A stretch of 41,814 nucleotides of DNA from JBMOLL01 sp049325415 (GCA_049325415.1 JBMOLL010000111.1:1-41814); one strand, 5' to 3'. Positions 31,267 to 39,681 are shown, counted from the first letter of the stretch. Notes: generated by a model not told the origin, from the sequence alone. A program made the numbers and translations.

Positions 31267-33309
31267 TTATGCCTGGTAGGTATACTGACTGATGATCCGT
31301 GCCGTATCCATGACCAGGGCTACCGTACCGTCGCCGAGGATCGTCGCACCGGATATGGCATCCTGGTTCCGGAACAATTTTCCCAGCGATTTCAGAACAG
31401 CCTGGTATTCTCCGACCACCTCATCCACGGCCAGACCGAAACGGGTATCCTCGTATTCGACCACCACCAGCTGCTCCTGCTGCGGCGGAGGTGTTTTCAC
31501 TCCGAATTCCTTTCTCAGGTAGGCAAAGGGGATATGTCCGTCGTTGATATAGATGAGGTTGTTGACCGTGTTCACAAGTTCCTCGTGCCTGAAATCAAAA
31601 CATTTGTTCACCGAGGTAAGAGGGATGACATAAAAGGCATCATCTATTCTTACAAGTAGTCCTTCAATGATCGAAAGGGTAAGAGGAAGCTTGATCGTCA
31701 TGGTCGTCCCTTCATTCAGTTTGGTCTGAATATTCACCTCCCCGCGAAGTTCCATGATTTTCCGCTTAACCACATCCATCCCCACGCCACGGCCGGATAC
31801 CTTGGTAACATGTTCGGCGGTGGAGAAGCCCGGAAGGAAGATCAGGTCGAGGATTTCCTTTTCCGAGAGCTCGGCATCTTCAGAGATGAGTCCTGTTTTT
31901 CGGGCATGCCGGTAAATCTTGTCCTTATCGATCCCTTTGCCGTCGTCGGTGACCTGGATATAAACATTCGCCCCGGAGTAATAGGCCCTGAGAACAATCT
32001 TCCCTTTTGCCGCCTTTCCGTTTTTCACCCTTACATCCGGAGTCTCGATCCCGTGATCAATACTGTTCCTGATAATGTGCATAAGCGGATCGATCAGTCC
32101 TTCGATAATCGACTTATCAAGCTCTGTGTCCGTTCCCTCAGCCTGGAAGATGATCTCCTTCTTCAATTCCTGCGACAATTCCCTCACCAGGCGCTGGAAC
32201 CGCGTTACCATGCTGTCTACAGGTATAAGCCTGATTCCGAAGGTATTGTCTCTAAGTCTCCGGCTGATCTTTTCAATATCCTCTGCAATATTCAGTAACT
32301 CCTTATTGTTGATCTTTTCCGAAACCAGGGTAAGGCTGGCCTGCCGGGTAACCAGTTCACTGACAAGGTTGATCAGTTCGTCCAGTTTATCGGAAGCTAC
32401 GCGGATGCTGGAAATGCTCTGTTCCCTGAGCTTATTCTGCAGATCGGCTGCGCTGGTCCTGGTGCCTGCCGTGGTTTTCGGGGCCAGTACATCAGCAACA
32501 GTCTTTTCGATATATTCCGGTTCCAGTTTACTGCCTTCCCTGAAATCATGATCAATGCGGTTAATAAGCTCTTCGTTCCCAAGAAGTTCACCAGTTCCGA
32601 TTTCACGTATAACCAGTTCACAATCCAGATCAACAAAGATGAATACATCCCTGACTGTTTCGATGGTTTCGCCGGTACTCAGCAAAACAACCCAGTGGGT
32701 ATAACAGGCAAGGGGATCCAGTTTCTCCAGCTCGGGAATTTCGGAAGTAAAGGCATATACCTTAGCTGTTCCCAGTCCGACGAGTTCGTCGACTATGAGC
32801 ATGGGGTTGGTCCCGTTCCGGAAAATACCGGGTTTGGGTATGAACTGGATATAAAAGGTCTTTTTCTCCCCGGCCACAACTGGCTGATTCTCCTGTACCC
32901 CGGTTTTAATTTCAGGGGATACCGGAGCAGGCTTGCCGGCAACGATGGCAGAAATCTCCTTCAGTAACGATTCATGATTCTTCAGAACCGCCTCATCGAG
33001 GTGATCGTCATTGGCCAGCAGAATCTTGATGTGATCAATCGATTTGAAGGTAAGATCAAGGAGCTGTTCGCTGATCTGCAACCGGCCCGACCGGACCATA
33101 TCGTAAGCCGTTTCCAGCTGATGGGTAAAGGCATCGATCATGTCGAACCCGAACATGGAACTGCCTCCTTTCAGCGAGTGCATTGCCCTGAATATTACCT
33201 CTATATGTTCTTTATTGTTGGGGTCGGAGCCTAATTCGAGCGATGTTCTCTCAAGGTCCTGAATCAGGTCTTCAGCCTCTTCAATAAATTTTTGTTTGAA
33301 CTGTTCCAT
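31267..33309 (-). CDS. cheA: CheA chemotaxis histidine kinase
   Basis: 680 residues. The P1 (Hpt) domain carries the phospho-acceptor His44 in 'FRAMHSLKGGSSMFGF'. A section at ~150-260 ('FYIQFIPKPGIFRNGTNPMLI') takes the place of the usual P2 response-regulator-binding domain. P3 dimerisation helices follow ('DKLDELINLVSELVTRQA'), then the P4 ATPase with N-box 'LMHIIRNSIDHGIE', G1 'DDGKGID' and G2 'GRGVGMDVVK', and the CheW-like P5 domain (~545-680). All catalytic residues look intact. It should phosphorylate CheY and CheB. The gene is preceded by an Hpt-like gene that looks like a degenerate copy of P1. Confidence 0.96.
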   Translation of the reverse strand: MEQFKQKFIEEAEDLIQDLERTSLELGSDPNNKEHIEVIFRAMHSLKGGSSMFGFDMIDAFTHQLETAYDMVRSGRLQISEQLLDLTFKSIDHIKILLANDDHLDEAVLKNHESLLKEISAIVAGKPAPVSPEIKTGVQENQPVVAGEKKTFYIQFIPKPGIFRNGTNPMLIVDELVGLGTAKVYAFTSEIPELEKLDPLACYTHWVVLLSTGETIETVRDVFIFVDLDCELVIREIGTGELLGNEELINRIDHDFREGSKLEPEYIEKTVADVLAPKTTAGTRTSAADLQNKLREQSISSIRVASDKLDELINLVSELVTRQASLTLVSEKINNKELLNIAEDIEKISRRLRDNTFGIRLIPVDSMVTRFQRLVRELSQELKKEIIFQAEGTDTELDKSIIEGLIDPLMHIIRNSIDHGIETPDVRVKNGKAAKGKIVLRAYYSGANVYIQVTDDGKGIDKDKIYRHARKTGLISEDAELSEKEILDLIFLPGFSTAEHVTKVSGRGVGMDVVKRKIMELRGEVNIQTKLNEGTTMTIKLPLTLSIIEGLLVRIDDAFYVIPLTSVNKCFDFRHEELVNTVNNLIYINDGHIPFAYLRKEFGVKTPPPQQEQLVVVEYEDTRFGLAVDEVVGEYQAVLKSLGKLFRNQDAISGATILGDGTVALVMDTARIISQYTYQA

Positions 33310-33332
33310 ATGGTTCTTGATTAAAAATTCAA

Positions 33333-33851
33333 TTATCTGGCCTGACCGATATACACCGGGATCAGGTGATTATAGGCCTGCTGGACAAGGGCCTCCTCGG
33401 CCGGATTAAATCCAAAGCCAGGCCTTACAGGCACATCTTTGCGGGCGGCTTGCCACCTGGCCCTGTTCAGGAACTGGTCTAGACGAGAAAGGATACGGGT
33501 GTGCATGTTCCTTTCCCTGACTGTCAGGTCCTCCGACCTTTCCACCAGTTTTTCGGCATGCTCCAGGCATTCCTGGATCAGCCAGGCACTTTCCGGTTCA
33601 CGGGTCAGGCCGTTTTTCCTGATGAGGACCAGCAGATCTTCCATTCTTACAGCGAGTCCGGAAATCAATTCCAGATCAAACATCATACTGCTGTACCTCA
33701 GCCCTCTCAAAAGCATCAGAAGTTCTTCCAGACAGAGGTCCTCCGGCCTGCCCTTATCGAGGAGCATGGTCAGGACCCTGGCCTGGGAGATGGTCCGCCG
33801 GGAATCTTCCAGGAATTTCTGACGCAATATGTTGGCTGAAGCAGTCATCAT
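33333..33851 (-). CDS. Hpt-like protein related to CheA P1, lacking the phospho-His
   Basis: 172 residues. About 53 residues from Gln11 align without gaps with residues 6-58 of the adjacent CheA: both begin QKF[LI]E and reach 'SMMFDLELI' / 'SMFGFDMI'. The helical pattern continues to 'RMEDLLVLIRKN' (CheA: 'QLETAYDMVRSG'). The CheA His44 position is Arg49 here, so the protein cannot be phosphorylated in the usual way. It may bind the CheA P4 or receivers as a competitor, or have a structural role. The remaining ~80 residues are helical and unassigned. The start overlaps the cheY stop by four bases (translational coupling). Confidence 0.78.
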   Translation of the reverse strand: MMTASANILRQKFLEDSRRTISQARVLTMLLDKGRPEDLCLEELLMLLRGLRYSSMMFDLELISGLAVRMEDLLVLIRKNGLTREPESAWLIQECLEHAEKLVERSEDLTVRERNMHTRILSRLDQFLNRARWQAARKDVPVRPGFGFNPAEEALVQQAYNHLIPVYIGQAR

Positions 33852-34213
33852 ACCATTACTTTCTGAATAGCAGCGATCAGTTTGGCAGGAACGAAAGGTT
33901 TGATGATCCAGCCGGTAGCACCGGCTTCCTTGGCTTCCATCTTTTTCTCATTCTGCGATTCAGTGGTCAGAAAAAGGATGGGGATCATTTTATAGCTATC
34001 GTTGGCCCTGACAGCCTTGATGAAATCGATACCATCCATCACCGGCATATGCAGGTCGGTGATGATCAGGTCAATTTTGTCACCATTCAGGAATTTCTGG
34101 GCATCCAGGCCGTCGACGCCGACAAGAACTTCAAATCCTTCCTTTTGCAGGGTGAAGTTCACTACTTCCCTTATGCTTTCGGAATCATCGACAATTAGAA
34201 TTTTCTTAGCCAT
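33848..34213 (-). CDS. cheY: CheY-type single-domain response regulator
   Basis: A 121-residue receiver with acidic pair D9/D10, phospho-acceptor Asp53 (LIITDLHMPVMDG), Thr in 'FLTTESQ', and Lys105 in 'WIIKPF'. It should be phosphorylated by CheA. Whether it controls motility is unknown, as no motor genes are present. It lies between a STAS-protein gene (18 bases) and the Hpt-like gene (four-base overlap) in the main che unit. Confidence 0.93.
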   Translation of the reverse strand: MAKKILIVDDSESIREVVNFTLQKEGFEVLVGVDGLDAQKFLNGDKIDLIITDLHMPVMDGIDFIKAVRANDSYKMIPILFLTTESQNEKKMEAKEAGATGWIIKPFVPAKLIAAIQKVMV

Positions 34214-34231
34214 TTCTCTTATATTAAGTTG

Positions 34232-34552
34232 TTACTGTTTGCGGATTATTTCATTAAAGCCATTCGCGCTGATCAGCTTCTCATGCCTTTCGGACAGATC
34301 GGCATCGATCCGTGCATTGATCCCTTTCAGGGACAGGGTTTTCAATACGGAATAGAGGATCTGGACCGTTGAAAGGTCAAAGGACTCAATCTTCCTGAGC
34401 CGGATGACTACGGAAGAACCGTATTCTGCGGACTGCAGTTTATTCTTCAGAGCCTCGGCACTTCCTGTTCCCAGGTCACCTTCGATTAACAGCTCCTGCT
34501 CACCGGATTTCCGGTCGTTTTTAAGTTTCAGGGTGAATGCTTGTTTGCTCAT
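34232..34552 (-). CDS. STAS-domain protein (anti-sigma-antagonist-like)
   Basis: A 106-residue single STAS domain. The loop where SpoIIAA is phosphorylated (D-S-S-G) reads 'FDLSTVQIL' here, so Ser61 is a possible phospho-site, and 'VVIRLRKIESFDL' is the preceding strand. It could be a substrate of the SiaB-type kinases and the SpoIIE-type phosphatase of this cluster, joining partner switching with the chemosensory arm. It is encoded directly before cheY. No anti-sigma factor or sigma factor gene is close. Confidence 0.8.
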   Translation of the reverse strand: MSKQAFTLKLKNDRKSGEQELLIEGDLGTGSAEALKNKLQSAEYGSSVVIRLRKIESFDLSTVQILYSVLKTLSLKGINARIDADLSERHEKLISANGFNEIIRKQ

Positions 34553-34561
34553 AATAGGAGA

Positions 34562-36340
34562 TTAAAACAATTCTAAATCATCGGATTCTTCTTCCCTGGC
34601 ACCGGGTTCCGCACCCTCTTCGCCGAGGTATTTGTTGTGGATCAGTCTTTCACTGGCCACGGTATAGAACGACTCGATCTCTTTCAGGCTTTCCTTGGCT
34701 TCCTTGCTGTCTTTGCGCTGTTCGCCGGTCCTGAGCCTCGAATCCACATCGTTGAGTTTTACAATCACTTCATTGATCACCTTTTCAAAAAGGTCGTAAT
34801 AATCCACCTTGTTGATGGCGCCTTCAATCTTACTCAGCACATCCTCATTCAGTGAGTTGTTCTGTTTAAGCACATTATCAAGTCTTGCACTCTCCACATC
34901 CAACTGGTCGAGGATCTGGGTGATCTTCACCATGAGCCTGATCTGTTCCTGCTCCGATATGCTGCCCAGGCCAATATCACTCAGTGGCTCCTTCAGCTTT
35001 TCATTCAGATTACAGAGTTCGCCCAGCCGGGTCACCACATCTTTCCGGTTAACCAAAAGGTCTTCAGCAAGATTGTAAATCAGGTAGATAATCCCCAGAA
35101 CCTTCGGGTTTTCGCCTTTTAACGCCAGGTCTTTGCCCGTCTTCAGGAGCTTTTCCTTCTCCAGGTGTACCATCGGACCCGCAACCTTATCCTTCAGAAT
35201 GGTCCTGATCCGCTTGATGACATCGCTGACGAGCAGCAGATCGGAATTCACCAGGGTGATCTTATTGGAATCCAGCATGACTATGCCCTGGTCGAGTTTC
35301 TCCTTGATCCGGTTCAGCAGCGTGATCTCACGGTTTCTTTCATCGGAAGAAAACTCGGTGGATATCCGTGATATGGTATTGGTATCATCTGCAATGGACC
35401 TGAAGTTGTGGGTGATCACCTTGAGCGCATTCTGATACTCCTTGCTGACCAGGATCAGCTGTTCTGCCTGAAGGGCAACAATGTCGGCGATATGATCGGC
35501 GTCTTCCTCATTCTGATCGGCAGTCTGGCTGGGAGCGGCATCCTTTAACAGGTTGATGATCTTGAGATGCGATTGCTGGATATGCTCGATTTTCTGCCGG
35601 ATAATGTCGTGGTACTGCAGATGGGTGATAATGTTCCCGATGCTGTCGGATGAATGAACCGACTTTTCCTTCAGCATCGGAAGGTATTGTTCCGACTGGT
35701 GGTTCTTATCCAGGAAGGTACGGTAGATGGAGCGGATATCATCCGACAAATCCACGATATTCTTGGAAGAATCGTGGTTATCAGTCCGTCCGGCGGCCAA
35801 CAGGCCGGAGAGCACCAGTTTGAGCTGATCGATCTCATTAATAGCCGTAGCTATCCAGGGAAGAATCTTCTCCGTGATCTCATACCACTGCTGTATATTG
35901 CTTTTCTCCGTCAGATCGCTGTCTTCATAGCTGGTAACCAGCCGGTAATTGGTGATCAGGTACTTGAGGGTGATCAGGTTCTGGTTCAGATTCCTGACAT
36001 CCATCAGGAGGTAGCTGATCACATTACCAACTTCATTCAGGTTAGCCACGCCCTTGCGGTTCTCCGATTCGGCCAGTACACGGTAATCCCTGATCCCGGT
36101 ATAGAGGTTATCCAGTTCGTTGATCAGGTTATTCTGTTCGTCGCCGACGATGGCATCAAAGATCTTCGATGAGTTATCGGAAATGATCCTGATCTTTTCA
36201 TAATAATCCTTGAGATAACCGTTCAGCTGCAGGAAGACCTCGGATGAATGTTCATGCAGTTCGGAAATCCTCCCGTCGATACTGAAGAAAGTGTCGACCA
36301 GTTCCTTCTTGTTCAGCTTTTTCTTCTTTTCGCCTTTCAT
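34562..36340 (-). CDS. Unknown large helical protein with a CheZ-like D-x3-Q motif
   Basis: 592 residues, without signal peptide or membrane helix, Lys/Glu-rich ends and long coiled-coil-like helices. I do not recognise a named family with confidence. Residues 242-249 read QYHDIIRQ: D245 and Q249 have the spacing and neighbours of the CheZ active-site helix (QDLTGQ), and similar 'Q-x2-D-x3-Q' helices occur in several chemotaxis-linked proteins. A second, diverged copy of the helix occurs near residue 523 (DYYDLFEKVINEVI), which suggests an internal duplication. The gene lies between the GAF/PAS sensor gene and the STAS and cheY genes. A phosphatase for CheY-P is a reasonable guess but unproven. 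Confidence 0.75.
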   Translation of the reverse strand: MKGEKKKKLNKKELVDTFFSIDGRISELHEHSSEVFLQLNGYLKDYYEKIRIISDNSSKIFDAIVGDEQNNLINELDNLYTGIRDYRVLAESENRKGVANLNEVGNVISYLLMDVRNLNQNLITLKYLITNYRLVTSYEDSDLTEKSNIQQWYEITEKILPWIATAINEIDQLKLVLSGLLAAGRTDNHDSSKNIVDLSDDIRSIYRTFLDKNHQSEQYLPMLKEKSVHSSDSIGNIITHLQYHDIIRQKIEHIQQSHLKIINLLKDAAPSQTADQNEEDADHIADIVALQAEQLILVSKEYQNALKVITHNFRSIADDTNTISRISTEFSSDERNREITLLNRIKEKLDQGIVMLDSNKITLVNSDLLLVSDVIKRIRTILKDKVAGPMVHLEKEKLLKTGKDLALKGENPKVLGIIYLIYNLAEDLLVNRKDVVTRLGELCNLNEKLKEPLSDIGLGSISEQEQIRLMVKITQILDQLDVESARLDNVLKQNNSLNEDVLSKIEGAINKVDYYDLFEKVINEVIVKLNDVDSRLRTGEQRKDSKEAKESLKEIESFYTVASERLIHNKYLGEEGAEPGAREEESDDLELF

Positions 36341-36372
36341 CTTTTTGGTTTTCGGGATTAGTTGGTTTTCTT

Positions 36373-38358
36373 TCAGAAAAGATCAATGGAGATCTGCTGG
36401 GCAAAAATGGTCAGGGTTGTATTATTCTCCACCCGGGCCCTGGTGAGGGTCATCAGCAGATCAAATTCCTTGTTCTGTGAATCCGTCCAGGTGACCTCGG
36501 TGCGCACACCTACCTCCTTCGCCTCCCCGTTATTGGAGAAATAGGCCAGAAGATTGTTTTCCGATGCTTCCAGTTTAAGCGGGATAACACTCGTAATAGG
36601 CTTGCCAAGAACATCCTGGCGCTGTACACCCCAGATTTCCTCGGCCGATTTATTGAAATACTCGATAATGCCATCCTGGTTGAAACTGATCACCCCGTCG
36701 ACACAGCCTTCGAGCACAGCTATATTCTTTGCCTTTTCAGCTTCAATATCCTTGATCTTCCTCAACAGGCCCATGCTGGCTTCATTGAGTTTTTCACTGA
36801 GGTTCTTCTTGATATCTTCCAGTTCATTGGTATAATTCTTCAGCTGTTCGCCCTGTACCCGGAGTTCTTCAGCCTGGCGCTGGGTTTCCAGTTCCGCCTT
36901 TTTCTTTTCCGTAATGTCCTGGGCCAGCTCAATGACCTTATAGGGAATATGATCCTTGTCGAGTGCAGGGGTGTAGGATGCGTTGATCCAGATTTCCCTC
37001 CCCTCTTTCGTGATCCTTTTAAAATCGCCCCGCTGCGGTTTTCCCATCCTGAGCTGCTTCCAGAAATCGTTATAGGTCTCGATCGGCTCATTGGTCAGAT
37101 CGGCAAACATACGGTCGGTTTTATCCTCGATTTCATAAAGGGAGTAATTCATCATCTGGAGGAACTTATCGTTGGCATTGATAATCTTTCCCTCCATATT
37201 GAATTCCACCGTAGCCAGGGTATTGTTTATAGCTGTGAAGATCCCGATACGCTCCACCTCACGTTGCTGCATTTCTTCCTGGGTGGCATTCATTTCCTCA
37301 ATGTTCTGGCGCATCTCCTCCTCCTGGGTGCGAAGCTCTTCGGTGAGTTTCTGGGAATCCCTCAGCAGTTTCTGAGTCTGTTCATTGGTCCTTGTCCGGG
37401 AAATGGTAGATGCCAGGATCTCAGCCAGTTTCTGGACAAACTCGATTTCAAAGTTCTTCAGATCCCGGAATGAAGCCAGTTCGAGAATTCCGTAGAGTTC
37501 ATTATTGAACATCAGCGGAGTAATGAGAATGCACCGCGGATTGGCGTCGCCCAGTCCGGAAGTGATCGTAATAAAGTTATCGGGTACGTCGGTCAGGTAA
37601 ATAATATCCTTTTCGATGGCGGCCTGTCCGATCATTCCTTCCCCTATAGCTATGGTGCGGGAAATGTATTTCTTCTTGTCCCACGCATAAGCCGATTCAA
37701 GATGAAGCGACTCTTCCCCCTTCTCATCCCTGACAAGAAGAAATATCATCCCCTGGTTGGCACCAATATATTTTACAAGTGTCGACAGGAACCTGTCGCA
37801 GAGCAGTGAGAGGTCGTCCGATTCTTCACGGGTAAGTTCGCTGAACTGCGTAAGCCCCTGGGAAGCCCAGTTCCTGCTTATATCTTCAAGAGCGATCTTC
37901 TGCAGTTTGTCACGCATCCCCGTTACCGAAGTTCCCAGCTTATCCTGTTCGCTTAAAATGGAATACTCCACTTCAAAGTTTCCGTCTCCGAGTTTTTCTG
38001 CAAAGTCGGCCAGCTTGAGCTGGTTTTCGACGATTTTATCGATAGCCGAGGCAATCTGCCCGATCTCATCGCTGTTCCTGTAATTGGTTCTTTTGGAAAG
38101 ATCTCCGAGTGAAGCCGCTGCCGAAACATCCGACAGGATCTCGATGGGTTTCTCGATATGGGTTTTTAAATAGTGGCGGATCAGCACGATCAGCACGATC
38201 CAGACCACAAGCACGGGGATAAAACGGGAGAGCTGCTGGTAAATGACAGCCGAGTTAAGAGCAGTCAGCACATAGATGATGCCGGCGATGTTCAGAAGTA
38301 CAAACAGCGAAAGAATAATACTGTTCTTGGTACTCAGTTTATACGCAATGAATTTCAT
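36373..38358 (-). CDS. Membrane HAMP-GAF-PAS-PAS sensor without output domain
   Basis: 661 residues. Two N-terminal membrane helices (~13-33 and ~44-62) with almost no periplasmic loop, then a HAMP domain ('IEKPIEILSDVSAAASLGDL'), a second HAMP-like helix, a GAF domain (~195-340, 'GEGMIGQAAIEKDI'), a long coiled coil rich in Gln/Glu, a PAS/PAC domain, another coiled coil and a second PAS domain. The last residues run to QISIDLF; there is no kinase, cyclase or signalling-hairpin domain. Its GAF is a close relative of those at 14814 and 17401. It is first in the main che unit and may feed a cytosolic or redox signal into the array. Confidence 0.87.
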   Translation of the reverse strand: MKFIAYKLSTKNSIILSLFVLLNIAGIIYVLTALNSAVIYQQLSRFIPVLVVWIVLIVLIRHYLKTHIEKPIEILSDVSAAASLGDLSKRTNYRNSDEIGQIASAIDKIVENQLKLADFAEKLGDGNFEVEYSILSEQDKLGTSVTGMRDKLQKIALEDISRNWASQGLTQFSELTREESDDLSLLCDRFLSTLVKYIGANQGMIFLLVRDEKGEESLHLESAYAWDKKKYISRTIAIGEGMIGQAAIEKDIIYLTDVPDNFITITSGLGDANPRCILITPLMFNNELYGILELASFRDLKNFEIEFVQKLAEILASTISRTRTNEQTQKLLRDSQKLTEELRTQEEEMRQNIEEMNATQEEMQQREVERIGIFTAINNTLATVEFNMEGKIINANDKFLQMMNYSLYEIEDKTDRMFADLTNEPIETYNDFWKQLRMGKPQRGDFKRITKEGREIWINASYTPALDKDHIPYKVIELAQDITEKKKAELETQRQAEELRVQGEQLKNYTNELEDIKKNLSEKLNEASMGLLRKIKDIEAEKAKNIAVLEGCVDGVISFNQDGIIEYFNKSAEEIWGVQRQDVLGKPITSVIPLKLEASENNLLAYFSNNGEAKEVGVRTEVTWTDSQNKEFDLLMTLTRARVENNTTLTIFAQQISIDLF

Positions 38359-38456
38359 ACTCTTGCTCCTTTTTTAGACCTCCCGGTGTTATCCTGAAAC
38401 TTTGGAAGCGCTGCCTTCAGTTTTTCCGGTTTCCTGATACCGTTTTTATTATAAGT

Positions 38457-38569
38457 CAAATGTATGGCGGTGCAAAAGGAGAAAAAACAGTGCTAATACT
38501 TGAAAAATGGATTGGAATACCCGGTTTTAACCAGTAAATACACGTAATAAAAGCAGGTGGATTTACCCG
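38457..38569 (-). promoter_or_regulatory. Cluster-type promoter/operator C (main che unit)
   Basis: On the minus strand: -7 box TACATTTG (38464-38457) and CTGTTT at -33 (38490-38485) with a 20-base spacer, as in A and B. Upstream, at the same offsets, lie AATACTTG (38495-38502), CAGTA (38532), ACGTA (38542) and CAGGT (38554-38558, offset 97 as in A), and ACCCG 11 bases further (38565-38569). It controls the unit from the GAF/PAS sensor to the Cache receptor. The 379-base gap 38359-38737 also holds further ACCTG half-sites at 38577 and 38591, and the terminator of the next gene. Confidence 0.65.
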
Positions 38570-38624
38570 TGTAAGTACCTGTGTTTTACCACCTGGTTTT
38601 TTCCTGCCGGAGAACGAAGTATCC

Positions 38625-38700
38625 TTAAAAATTGGTGCCCCGGGCCCACCTGCGCCTGCTCCCTTTCAGGAGAATTCTGCGCTCTGGACACCGGGGCACC
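38625..38700 (-). terminator. Terminator after the lipoprotein gene
   Basis: On the minus strand the arms GGTGCCCCGG and CCGGGGCACC (38700-38691 and 38643-38634) pair over 10 bp, with a structured 47-base loop, and are followed by AATTTTTAAGG. It separates the envelope genes from the chemosensory cluster. Confidence 0.7.
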
Positions 38701-38737
38701 TCCCCCCTAAACAACAATCTTTAACGACTCCTGACGA

Positions 38738-39661
38738 TCAGTTGAGTGCGTTGTTAACGATCTTTTCACGTATCTGTCCGATGGCGGCGGTGATGCTCTT
38801 CACCTGCGCATCGGTAATATTCACTTCCGTTGTGCTGTTATCCACAATGACCAGTCTGCCGTTCACTTCTTTGGTTGTCGGTTCGGCATAATTATAGGTA
38901 ATGGTCACCTGGTCGAACTCCTTCTTGAGCTCATTCAGGTTGGTGATGAGAGCACCGAAAAGTTCCTCATTCTGGTAAACCGAAAGGATCACCATCACCT
39001 GGTCAAGGATCATTTTCTGTTCGGCGATCCGCTCAACAAGGGTTTCGTTGGGCTTTGCACTTACGACCTGTGTGGCCAGGAACAGGCTTTCTATCCATGT
39101 CCCGGTTACCAGCAACACACTGAGGTTGCTCCTTTTCTGGCTTCGCAGGTAGCGGTCCATCTTTTCAAAATTGAGGGTCGACAGATAGATCAGGGAATCG
39201 ATCTTGTCGCTGTTGGATGAAAGCCTTCCGATCGTTTCAAAATCAAAGAACTGACCAACATTCAGTTCGTCGGCAAGTCCCTTAATGGTACCCAGGTATT
39301 TCAAAGCCAGGTAAGATTTCTCATAGACATTGATATACCCCAGGTTCCCGGTGTAGATCCCCATGGCAAGAGCACGCTCCTGGTCGGTGGTATATTTATC
39401 CGCATTCCCGGTACTGCTCAGCAGGCCCTCGTTGAAAACCACTCCCGATTCCTTGATGAGCGAAGCTATCTCAAGCGGTGAAGGAAAGGATTCAATTATG
39501 GCATACAGTGATTCTTCGGATATGGAAAGATTGTCGCCAGCTCCGTTTTCATCCAGCAACTGATTCATATCGATTTTCCCGGTATCACTGCTATTACTTC
39601 TGCATCCCCAGAACAGGAAGCTCAGAAAAACTCCAATTATGACTAAAGGTTTCATTATCAT
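38738..39661 (-). CDS. Hypothetical lipoprotein
   Basis: 307 residues (305 if the ATG at 39655 is used). A signal peptide ends in a lipobox-like FWGC, so it should be a membrane-anchored periplasmic lipoprotein. The rest is mostly helical with a polar, Asn/Ser/Glu-rich composition, and ends in a segment with 'TKEVNGRLVIVDNSTTEVNI'. No family recognised. It follows a small secreted protein by 20 bases and an OmpA/SPOR protein further upstream, so the three are probably one envelope unit. Confidence 0.72.
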   Translation of the reverse strand: MIMKPLVIIGVFLSFLFWGCRSNSSDTGKIDMNQLLDENGAGDNLSISEESLYAIIESFPSPLEIASLIKESGVVFNEGLLSSTGNADKYTTDQERALAMGIYTGNLGYINVYEKSYLALKYLGTIKGLADELNVGQFFDFETIGRLSSNSDKIDSLIYLSTLNFEKMDRYLRSQKRSNLSVLLVTGTWIESLFLATQVVSAKPNETLVERIAEQKMILDQVMVILSVYQNEELFGALITNLNELKKEFDQVTITYNYAEPTTKEVNGRLVIVDNSTTEVNITDAQVKSITAAIGQIREKIVNNALN

Positions 39662-39681
39662 CTGTTTTAAGGTGTTTAATA

